Source of the DNA: Gloeotrichia echinulata CP02
Lineage (GTDB): Bacteria; Cyanobacteriota; Cyanobacteriia; Cyanobacteriales; Nostocaceae
Assembly (NCBI GenBank): GCA_038087035.1
Contig: CP051187.1
Coordinates: 992,001 to 1,056,000 of the forward strand
Direction of reading: 5' to 3'
Length of the DNA stretch: 64,000 nt
Of this stretch, positions 44,143-52,500 are shown one piece after another. Position numbers and translations under genes: made by a program. A model generated the notes under the pieces. It made no database searches and was not told the origin of the DNA. It was given only the letters and a program-made list of their open reading frames with translations. The stretch's first letter is position 1; every line of letters starts with the position of its first letter.

Positions 44143-47010
44143 TTACCCTGAATCTATGTCCGTCTCAATATCACCGTTTAGTCCCAATTCTTGCAATGCC
44201 ACTTTAGTTTCTTCAATCTTCTGAGTTGAAACATCTCCCTCAACAGAAATTGACACATTTAAAGTCAATTTCAAATCTTTATTCGCAGCAAACTTGCTAA
44301 GAACTCTTGTGTAGAAGTTCATCCACTTTTGAGGTGTAATTGCGCCATTCCATTTCAGCACTCGCGCTGATGGTGGTGGGGTAATAATTTCTGTTGGTTT
44401 AGTAGCAGTGTCTATTACATATGGGGTGGTTTTATCTTTCACCACATTGGTACTAGAAGCAGTTATGCTGACCGTGGTAGCAGGGGTATTAGTGGTAGTT
44501 TCCTCGTTAATTGTCTGAGATGATGGGGTTGGCGTGTCAGCAACACTTTCCGATTCGGCTTTTTTGTAAGCTTCCGCAGTCTCCTGGGTGATGATGAATA
44601 CATCATCAGAGATTTCTACATCGGCAGCACTAATGCTGCATTGGTACTGAAACGGCTCATATTTAGCATCGCCAGTTTTACCAACATAGGCGAGGATACC
44701 ATCTCTCACACCACGGGCGATCGCCTCTTTTACCCCATCCCCATTCAACAATCGGGGAAACAGTGGTGAAGCGAAAAAGGCATCACGGACAGCTTTGGTA
44801 CTCCATTCTGTAAATGCAGGCGACCAGTTGCGTACTATAAAGCGAGGGCTGACGCTATCTTCAACATCCCCATCCTGGCGCAAACGGTTGACAATCAACT
44901 CAACCATATTCCGTGCCATACTGGATGTTACCATACCTAAGTCTACAGTGCGGATTTTGTTATCTTTACCTAGCAGTGCAATATTTTTGTAGGAACGCCA
45001 CACACATTCTTTTAAGTCACGTTCCGCTTTTTTGAGGTTTTCATCCAATTGGCGTTTTTGGTAATCGTCTAAACGTTCGCGTTCTTCATCGCGGATGTCT
45101 TCCCATGCCAATAGCTTACGGGTTTCGTCCCTGAGTTGGGTGTCTGAGTCGGCGATCGCCCAAATTATGGCACTCTTAAAAGTACGGTCTGATGTGCCAT
45201 ACTCCCGTGTCATCAATTCCACAAATTTGACAGTTTCGCTGTCTTGCAGGGAATGCTCAGGTGCTAGTATAGCCAGTGTCAGCACTGGGCGGTTGGGAAC
45301 AGCACTGGAATTTTCGGGAAAATAATTTAGTTGAATTCCCTGACTGGGAAGGAAAACTTTTTGAATTTCGGCTCTGACTCGGTTGCTAATTCTGGCTGCT
45401 TGAACATTAGCACGACGGTCTGCCAGAATTTTATTTAAGTTGGGAGATAGACTAAATCGGTATTTGTTTTTCTCTATCGAGAGATAATAGCAGTCAGTGG
45501 AAAGTGTTTCTAAAACGGTTTCCACATTCCCAATATCCAAGGATGGTTCTGCTACTGCTAGCCGAATTTCTGGAATTGTGGCTTCTGTGCGAGTACAACC
45601 ACCGTTAGATTCAAAAAATATGGTTGTTGTTACCTTGCGGTGCAGCCGTGCTTTTTTAATCACGTCCACAGCTTCCGCATCTAAGCGCACTGCATGGGAA
45701 TCTCTTTTACCACAGATATCTGTTGTCACTGCACCTTCTAAACGGGTTTCGCCTAATTGTTCAAATACTGCGGCTCGAAATTGGGGGTCATCCAGTGGTG
45801 CAGTGCCTAAACTAACTAAAAAGTCTCTGTCTGCTACTTTATATCCTTGCTGATAAGCATTTGATACCCACAGTGCCAGAAGTCGCAGTACTCCCCTGGT
45901 GCGTTGGAAACGGGGTAAGGCTTGCCACTTGCGCTCAAATACAGATAGTACTGTGGGGTGAAAAGGGTAAGTGGCGTAAAATGCTTCACGAGCGTTATCT
46001 AAAGGAAACCAACTCGGAAGTGAGGCGCGGTGTTCAACTACCCAATCGGCGTATTCATTGCAGGTGTTAATTGCATCTTTGGGTAAGATAATTCTGCCAT
46101 CTGCGGTGACAGCGCCAGGTTCCCATTCAAACAGGCGACGGCGAATAATTTCGGAGGTTTCCGACTCGGCGGACATGATTATCGCTTTACCCACGCGATC
46201 GAGCATTTTCTTGAAACGTTGCTCATCCGCTTCATCCTCGGTGGTATATTCCATCTCAGAAGCGGGAATTGAAACCACTAACACCACATTATCTAAACTT
46301 CTCGCGGTTTCCGAAAGTGACTGAATAAAGTTGTATAGGTAGTTATTAAAACCCTTACGGCGATAGGTACTAACATAATTAATAATTTCATCCATTAATA
46401 TCAGGCAGGGTTTATCTTTGGGAAGAAATTTGCGGATAACATCGCCTTTGGGTTCAATAAATTCAGCTTCGTGTTCTGCAAGCACAGCTAAAGCTTCTGC
46501 ACCGCCTAACTGGTAAGCAATTTCTCCCCAGGGTGTTTTGCGGAGGGGTGTACCATCGTCACCACCGCGTCCCTGAATAGAATCAAATTCTGTACCAACA
46601 AAAACAGCAACTGCTGCTTCTGGGATTGAGGAAACTCCCGCTTTTTGCAGTATTTTTTGGACTCCCGTCCAGTTGTTAGCTGCTGCACCTTGTTTGGCTA
46701 AGTGATAAAGCAGGGTGAGGGCGTGGGTTTTACCGCCCCCGAATTGGGTAGCGAGGTTAAATACTGCCGAGGTTTCTGTTTTCTCGCCGCTGAGACGGCG
46801 CACTACTTGGGCAGCTAAGTCGGTTAAATATTTAGTGAGATAAGTACGGTCAAAAAATCTGGCTGGTTCTTTATAATCAGGAGGGGCGGTTTCGTCTCGT
46901 ACCTTGTCGAGGTGGACAGCGAACTCAGAAGCATCAAGAGGTTTCCCTTCCCGCAAGTCTTCACGGGGGGTTAAACCGTCAATTTTGTACCAAGGTTTGA
47001 GTGCTGCCAT
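44143..47010 (-). CDS. DUF499 (COG1483) AAA-type ATPase of a defence module
   Basis: 955 residues. Walker A FGGGKTHAL at residues 90-98 and Walker B CLILMDEIINYV near 198-209 define a P-loop ATPase. The family pattern continues (ARFFDRTYLTKYLTDLAAQVVRRL, RRRLFEWEP, ERKWQALPRFQRTRGVLRLLALW). The end has a Ser/Thr-rich linker (~770-865) and a small C-terminal domain. DUF499 proteins are predicted components of restriction-like systems together with DUF1156 methyltransferases, one of which lies upstream on this strand. It starts 3 bases after the DUF3368 toxin stop, so it is co-transcribed with that pair. Its 3' end abuts an IS605 remnant. Confidence 0.88.
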   Translation of the reverse strand: MAALKPWYKIDGLTPREDLREGKPLDASEFAVHLDKVRDETAPPDYKEPARFFDRTYLTKYLTDLAAQVVRRLSGEKTETSAVFNLATQFGGGKTHALTLLYHLAKQGAAANNWTGVQKILQKAGVSSIPEAAVAVFVGTEFDSIQGRGGDDGTPLRKTPWGEIAYQLGGAEALAVLAEHEAEFIEPKGDVIRKFLPKDKPCLILMDEIINYVSTYRRKGFNNYLYNFIQSLSETARSLDNVVLVVSIPASEMEYTTEDEADEQRFKKMLDRVGKAIIMSAESETSEIIRRRLFEWEPGAVTADGRIILPKDAINTCNEYADWVVEHRASLPSWFPLDNAREAFYATYPFHPTVLSVFERKWQALPRFQRTRGVLRLLALWVSNAYQQGYKVADRDFLVSLGTAPLDDPQFRAAVFEQLGETRLEGAVTTDICGKRDSHAVRLDAEAVDVIKKARLHRKVTTTIFFESNGGCTRTEATIPEIRLAVAEPSLDIGNVETVLETLSTDCYYLSIEKNKYRFSLSPNLNKILADRRANVQAARISNRVRAEIQKVFLPSQGIQLNYFPENSSAVPNRPVLTLAILAPEHSLQDSETVKFVELMTREYGTSDRTFKSAIIWAIADSDTQLRDETRKLLAWEDIRDEERERLDDYQKRQLDENLKKAERDLKECVWRSYKNIALLGKDNKIRTVDLGMVTSSMARNMVELIVNRLRQDGDVEDSVSPRFIVRNWSPAFTEWSTKAVRDAFFASPLFPRLLNGDGVKEAIARGVRDGILAYVGKTGDAKYEPFQYQCSISAADVEISDDVFIITQETAEAYKKAESESVADTPTPSSQTINEETTTNTPATTVSITASSTNVVKDKTTPYVIDTATKPTEIITPPPSARVLKWNGAITPQKWMNFYTRVLSKFAANKDLKLTLNVSISVEGDVSTQKIEETKVALQELGLNGDIETDIDSG

Positions 47011-47013
47011 CGT

Positions 47014-47520
47014 TTATTCCCCTACTAATGCCAGTGCTTGATTCATCACTCGGTCGGACAAATACATTCCACAGAGGCGCAGTTGTTCTAAAACCGGACG
47101 CGCTGCTGGAATTGCTCCCCGTTGTTTGGCGGTAAGAACTATACCTAGAGTTCCCCGAACTGGAATTCCCAAAGCTACTGCACAACGACGGGCGGCTAAG
47201 TCATCCAGTATTACCTCAGTGCCAGTATTTACATAAGCCCACGTTAACACAGCTGATTCACCAGGGCCTAAATCCCAACTCTGAATAATTGGTGGAACAG
47301 GGGGTGTAGCAACCACTACCAGCCAGGAAGTTGCCGCCAGCGCCATTGCAGTTAGGTCTGTCTGCCCGTATGCTTGAATTTCAGTAGCGACAGCTTGGGG
47401 GACAATAATTTCTGGACTGACTATCTGCAACAGGTGGAGAAAGCCACCCTTGGTCAAAAAAATCAGTGGAGAGGTATTAATTGCAGGACTTATGGCGAAG
47501 CCACGTAAACTATCAGCCAC
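47014..47520 (-). CDS. DUF3368 PIN-like toxin
   Basis: 168 residues. NTSPLIFLTKGG near the start (PIN Asp/Asn-type start motif), DLGPGESAVLTWA (conserved Glu), VILDDLAARRCAVALGIPVRGTLGIVLTAKQRG (the second acidic site), and the C-terminal GMYLSDRVMNQALALVGE. This is the DUF3368 family, toxins with a PIN-like RNase fold. GTG start overlaps the antitoxin stop by 8 bases (GTGGCTGA). Placed between antitoxin and DUF499. Confidence 0.85.
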   Translation of the reverse strand: MADSLRGFAISPAINTSPLIFLTKGGFLHLLQIVSPEIIVPQAVATEIQAYGQTDLTAMALAATSWLVVVATPPVPPIIQSWDLGPGESAVLTWAYVNTGTEVILDDLAARRCAVALGIPVRGTLGIVLTAKQRGAIPAARPVLEQLRLCGMYLSDRVMNQALALVGE

Positions 47521-47764
47521 GGTTTAATTCTTGTTGCAAGTCATCAAAGTCTACAGTAAAAACATCTACTTGCTCACGGGCAAGGGCTGCAAGAAAATCG
47601 CGGCGGTTTAAACCTGCAATTTGGGCAGCTTTTTCCTGGGAAACTTCACCCTTTTGATACCAGTAGATAGCCGCAGCTAGGCGCATATCACGCACAAAGT
47701 CATCTGGGGGAAGACGACGGGCTGAAAATATTTCTGGGGGTAAGTCTATGTCTATTTTTGTCAT
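47513..47764 (-). CDS. UPF0175 antitoxin
   Basis: 83 residues: MTKIDIDLPPEIF, AAAIYWYQKGEVSQEKAAQIAGLNRRDFLAALAREQVDVF. UPF0175 helix-turn-helix family, the usual partner of DUF3368. ATG 47764 is chosen; the frame continues upstream only into the adjacent IS605 left end. It heads the UPF0175-DUF3368-DUF499 operon, so the antitoxin may also autoregulate the ATPase gene. Confidence 0.85.
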   Translation of the reverse strand: MTKIDIDLPPEIFSARRLPPDDFVRDMRLAAAIYWYQKGEVSQEKAAQIAGLNRRDFLAALAREQVDVFTVDFDDLQQELNRG

Positions 47765-47768
47765 ATTA

Positions 47769-47835
47769 TTTAGCTTAAACAGCAAGAAGCCCCGCACCAT
47801 ACACTTCGTGTTGGTGTCGGGATGAATTGCGCGAC
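47769..47835. repeat. IS605-type left-end hairpin, locus C
   Basis: TTTAGCTTAAACAGC, AGAAGCCCC, then a hairpin (CCCGCACC / GGTGTCGGG with ACAC-TTC-GTGT inner stem) and GGGATGAATT. Homologous to 43418-43475. It begins only ~5 bases before the UPF0175 start codon, so insertion separated this operon from its former upstream promoter or genes. Confidence 0.65.
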
Positions 47836-47851
47836 AAAAAGGAGACGCCAT

Positions 47852-48013
47852 TCAATCAATTTTTACCGCAGGTGAAACAGATTGAATGGCAGTCGAGTTT
47901 TTGTCAATTTCTGGATTCGGTAGTGAATCGATAAATTCTTCTAAAACTTGTGTCATTGTTTTATCAACTTGTATTGAATATAACTGCAACTTATTATATC
48001 TACGTTCAGACAT
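47852..48013 (-). CDS. Small RHH-like protein of an IS605-type element
   Basis: 53 residues: MSERRYNKLQLYSIQ, VDKTMTQVLEEFIDSLPNPEIDK. Strand then two helices, ribbon-helix-helix-like. Divergent from the tnpB start at 48102, 88 bases away, which is the same arrangement as 18528-18695 versus 18759. ATG 48013. The remnant at 43511 is a homologue. Confidence 0.6.
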   Translation of the reverse strand: MSERRYNKLQLYSIQVDKTMTQVLEEFIDSLPNPEIDKNSTAIQSVSPAVKID

Positions 48014-48101
48014 CCTTAACCCTAATCTTTTTCATGATGGCTGTACATTGTTCGTACATTCATGCTAGCATATAACAAGTTAAGTGAGAGGTCGAATCAC
48101 G

Positions 48102-48725
48102 ATGAAAACAACTTACCAGTATCAGGTTTACCCAGATACTAATCAAAAGATAGAGCTTAACGAGTGGTTAAGAATATCTCGTTATTGGTACAACCGACAA
48201 TTGGGTGAGCGGTTTTCATGGTGGCAGAACAATCACTTGCAGCTAAAAGCGTTTCCTTTTTGGAAAGACACTTTCCCTGGTTTATTTGAGCGGCCAAGTT
48301 ACTACTCTCAAAAGTTGCAATTACCAGAAATAAAGAAAGATTTTATCAAGGTAATGCATAGTGGAGAGTTACTAGATTTTTCTCGTGTTGATTCAACTGT
48401 TTTGCAAGATATTTGTAAGCGAGTTGATAAGGCTTTTGAAAGGTTTATAGTTGGTGATAAAAAGGGTAAGCGTTCGGGTAAGCCACGTTTTAAAACAGCA
48501 GCTAGTTTTGGCACAATGACTTTTGCAAGTGCTAAAGATGATTGGATTAAACTAGTTCGGAAAAACTGGTTATATCTAAGATTACCTAAATTGGGTGTTG
48601 TACAAGTCAGAATGCATCGACCTTTGCCCAGTGGTTTTAAACTTAAACAAATCAGCGTAACCAAAAAAGTAGATGGTTGGTATATCCAGATGTGTCTGGA
48701 AGATACCTCTGTACCTGATTTTAAT
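48102..48725 (+). pseudogene. tnpB: tnpB remnant, N-terminal half only
   Basis: About 208 codons: MKTTYQYQVYPDTNQ, NEWLRISRYWYNRQLGER, the RNA-binding helical part, and RMHRPLPSGFKLKQISVTKKVDGWYIQMCLED. The sequence ends where RuvC-I should begin, because MITE copy C enters and supplies a short end (RLLRV, stop 48741-48743). ATG 48102 follows GAGAGGT as in the intact tnpB at 18759. Confidence 0.82.
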
Positions 48726-48726
48726 C

Positions 48727-48922
48727 GGCTCTTGCGTGTATAGCGTGCTTAATTATTAATGAAAGTCGATTAAATTGCTTTAATAACAAGGCTTATAGGC
48801 GTTTATAATTTGATTTTTAGTAACAGTAGCTCAAATACAAAAAATAATGGCTTTTATCGGAGCCAGGCAAGGGTTTCAAACTTATTTTTTAACAAATTCA
48901 GCACGCTAAGTACGCAAGAACC
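48727..48922 (+). repeat. ~196-bp GGTTCTTGCG-family MITE, copy C
   Basis: Near-identical to copy A (30743-30940) in reverse orientation. It cuts tnpB on the left and supplies the last codons and stop of the MazF-like toxin gene on the right. Confidence 0.92.
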
Positions 48923-49224
48923 ATTAATTCCATGAATTCTGTATGCAAATTACCTACAGCATCACCTAATATTCGTTGTTTAGAAATTGTCCGTATTTGC
49001 TGGGCTTGAATTTTAGAAGGTTTGGATAAACCACTATCTTCTGGATTTAGCAACACTTCAAAGGGATAAACACGACTAACATTAGAAGTAAGCGGTAAAA
49101 TTGTCACCGTAGTAGCAGCATTGTTATTAGCATCATTACTGACTATTAGCACCGGACGGCGTTTATCCATTTCGGAACCTACAGAGGGGCTAAGGTTAGC
49201 AAAGTAAATTTCACCACGTTTCAT
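48898..49224 (-). CDS. MazF/PemK-like toxin with MITE-encoded C-terminus
   Basis: 108 residues. MKRGEIYFANL, PSVGSEMDKRRPVLIVSND, TVTILPLTSNV, QAQQIRTISKQRI are the hallmarks of MazF endoribonucleases. After TEFMEL the natural C-terminus is missing; MVLAYLAC and the stop come from MITE copy C. The lost part normally forms the last helix, so activity is doubtful. ATG 49224 overlaps the antitoxin by 14 bases. Confidence 0.85.
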   Translation of the reverse strand: MKRGEIYFANLSPSVGSEMDKRRPVLIVSNDANNNAATTVTILPLTSNVSRVYPFEVLLNPEDSGLSKPSKIQAQQIRTISKQRILGDAVGNLHTEFMELMVLAYLAC

Positions 49225-49435
49225 CTGTGAGTCCATCCCCAATAGTTATTTCCCAATTTGGGTCATTTTGTGCTGATGCTTCTCGATATGCTTGTTCTAA
49301 TTCTTGATTTCGCAATAAATCTAAAGCTAATTCAATAACTTGGGAACGAGATTTACACCCCTTACTAATTTTGTAGTTCTCAACAAACTGCATTAAAGAT
49401 GTTGGTAAGGAAATTGAGATTTTTTCTGTTTGCAT
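49211..49435 (-). CDS. MazE-type RHH antitoxin
   Basis: 74 residues: QTEKISISLPTSLMQFVENY, CKSRSQVIELALDLL is a ribbon-helix-helix, followed by an acidic toxin-binding tail (ASAQNDPNWEITIGDG). ATG 49435 lies 74 bases after the methyltransferase stop on the same strand, and it overlaps the toxin start by 14 bases, a typical antitoxin-toxin operon order. Confidence 0.85.
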   Translation of the reverse strand: MQTEKISISLPTSLMQFVENYKISKGCKSRSQVIELALDLLRNQELEQAYREASAQNDPNWEITIGDGLTDETW

Positions 49436-49509
49436 GGTATGACCATCAACTAATCCATTTCTTCTTACCTTACAGTAGCATAAATAGTATTCTGCAACTT
49501 TCCTCCTAT

Positions 49510-52500
49510 TTAGAAACCGAGTCCTTTCTTTCTGGCTAATACACCATCCACCCAGCGTTTTTCATCTGTACCGTTGGGGTACAATGCTGAGAGAGCCTGG
49601 GCTAATCGCCAAAAGCGTTGGTCTGTGCCAGCCCCTTCTTCTACCAAAAAGCGTTTGAGGGCTTCACTGCGTCCAGCTGCAAATAAAATCATACTTTGGT
49701 GAATGCGGTCTAATGTGGTATTACCCAATTGAGGTACGTTTTTTTCTCCCCAATCATTGTCTTCGTCTTCATTGCTACCAGCGATATCAAAGAGGCTGAG
49801 TTGTTTAACATCTTTCTTTTTCCGTTTGGTAGGGGCTTGGGCTTCTTCTTTGCCAAAAAGGTAGTTGGTGCGTTCTGATACAGGGAGGAGTCGGGCTTTG
49901 TCGCCTTTGACTTCCACTAGGCGGTTGAGATTTTCTAGATGTGCGCCGAGTCCTTGGGCGATTTTTCGGGCTGCATCAAATTCTAAGATGTAGCCGCTAG
50001 TTTTGCTGGATTTACTAGAAGTTTCTTCATCGTCTTCGTCGTCGGCTTCGGTTTCGCTGCTGTCGTTGGTGTTATCAGTGCTACCAGTGGAGAGTGTCCA
50101 AAACCACATGGCGGTGAGGCGGGCATCTTCTTCAAAGCCTGTGGCATCTGCACCGGAGAAAATCATGCCAAGGGCTTCTTTGGAGACTGCTGCCCAGACG
50201 TATTCGAGGTATTCTTTGAGGGTGACTTGTTCGCCGCTGGCTTTTTCGACGCTGGAGTAGCGGGAGAAGATTTCAAGGGCGGGGCCAAGACAGGCGAAGA
50301 TGGCATCAGCGCCAACTACGCCTTCTGCGGCGAGGCGAGGCATCCATTCGTGGATGCGTTGGGGGAGTTCTTGCAGCACATCGCGCCAGTCGCCGATTTC
50401 TTCGCGGAGAGTGCCATCAGGATTTTCGCGGGGACGGCAGACAAGATGAACAGATGAAGCAAGACGTGCTTGTCCTTGTGCAGCTACGCGAGTTTCCATC
50501 TCTGTGTCGATTGGCCATGAACCTGTTATGATCCATCCTGCGTCTACAACAGCCTTTAGAATTGCTTCCCAACTAGATGTTGTTTTGCTAGCAAAGACTA
50601 TAGTGCCAATACCATCAGGATGAAGTATGCGGCTACCATCAGCAAAAGCTTTTGTTAGTTCCTTTTCATAAAACGCTATATCCTTAGTAGAGTTGCTTAA
50701 TTCATGGGGACGATCAACAATAATCTCTGCATCTTTTGGAACCTGTGGTTCTGTAAAAATGTCACTATGGATTTTTTCCAGGCTTCTGCGTAACCAGACG
50801 TAGAAAAAGTCAGAAAGATAAGAGTATGGGACAGCATCATAATATGGAGGGTCAGTAATTAAAGCATGTGCTGCATCATCAGGAAGAGGATGTGTTGTAG
50901 CAGAAGACCACTCTACATTTGAACTAACCTCTCCGCCTCCTAAGATTGTCGATTCCATTCCGTCAGCAGAACGGTTATACATTGATTCCCAAGATCCAGA
51001 GGCATTATGAGTTAAAACAGCTTCTGCGAAGTCCCATGCCATAGGTATTGCTTGACGAGAAAAGAGGTGATCAATGGCTTGAGAGGTAGCTCGCCATGTA
51101 CAAATAGAGTTATTTAGGTCTGTGGATTTACTAACAGCTAAAGCTAGACAAGTTTGGACTGCTATTGCAAATCCTCTTTCATTAACTTGGCTTAATTTCT
51201 CTCCAGCTTCCGAGACTAATCTTACCAAAGTTACTAGAGCTAGTGACTGCCTAGAAGTGAAATAATTACCCCAACGGTCAAAACCATAAATCATTGACCA
51301 AGTATGTCTAATGCCTCGTAAATCTAGAAGTTCATCTGGTACTAATGATATTGATTTGTTACTATTTTTGCGGTTGTTTAATTCATTAGATGCTTTACAG
51401 CAAGCTTCAAAATCTTGCTCAATTGGTAGCCGAAAAAATCTTCCTTGCCGTCCAGATTTAGTTGTCACTACTGCAAACAATCGTGCATCAGCAGCACCCC
51501 CTTGACGTTCCTTTAATTGTCGGCGCACAGATGCTACAGGAGTTGTATAACCACAACACGGACAAGTAGCAGAACCTTTTTTCACAGTGCCATCAAAATT
51601 AGGATTTTTTATCTCTACCTCTTGCTTATTAGAACATACCCATTTACCTTTTTGCTTCTCAATAATTTCAAAATCTACACGCTTATCTTCCGGGTTAGGA
51701 ATTATATGCAACGCCACGGAACGATTACTTTTCTTCGCCAACCAAAGCGACCTAATCAATGGAACTTCCGCACCACAACCAGGCCCCTCACAAGTAATAG
51801 TCCTCGCCCAAAGATAAGCAATAGGTGTCGCATCATCCGCGTCTTTAGGATAAAATTCAGCTAACTCTTTCTCTGCTTCTTCCTTAACCCATTGTCCCCA
51901 CTTTCGCACCTCATCCGCCAACTTTTGCCCATATTTCGGAATATATTCCAACACCACTTTATTTAACAAAACCGCCACAGGATTTAAGTCAGAAGCAAAC
52001 GCATCCGCACCCACCCGCAACGCTTCTAAAGGTATCGCACCACCACCAGCAAAGGGGTCAACAACTAATGGTTTAGTTCCGGGTATTCCGCCTAATGCTT
52101 CATGGGCAGTTTGTGTTAAATTGCGAGTGGTTTCTAAATAATCTGCATCAGTCGAGTTGTCCCAGTTGGCAAAATCAGCAATAAAATCTAATAATGTCCT
52201 GCGAAGCTCATAAGGGTTATCTAAAAATTCGGGATTTTTATTAATAGTTGTTAAACGATTAAAAGAATCAGCACTAGCTTTTTTTTGATGATTCTTAGCC
52301 CAGTTTAACATTAGCATTTTGGCTGTGCTAACAAACGCCTCTGGACATAAAGGGTCAGCAGGGTCAGGCCATAATGCAGCACAAATTATTGCCCGACACG
52401 CCGCTAAAGGTCGCCTCGCCCACCAAATATGTAGGGTAGAAATATGTCCATGACGAATAGATTTTTCTCGGCGTGCATGGGCAGATATTCGCTTGATGGG

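Noticed and set aside
47765..47851. N-terminal extension of the UPF0175 antitoxin
   Set aside because: The extra 29 codons are the IS605 left-end hairpin read through; ATG 47764 matches the family start.
48727..48922. Group I/II intron or intein explanation for the ~197-bp element
   Set aside because: Too short, has terminal inverted repeats and appears in both orientations, with unmatched flanking gene halves; MITE fits better.
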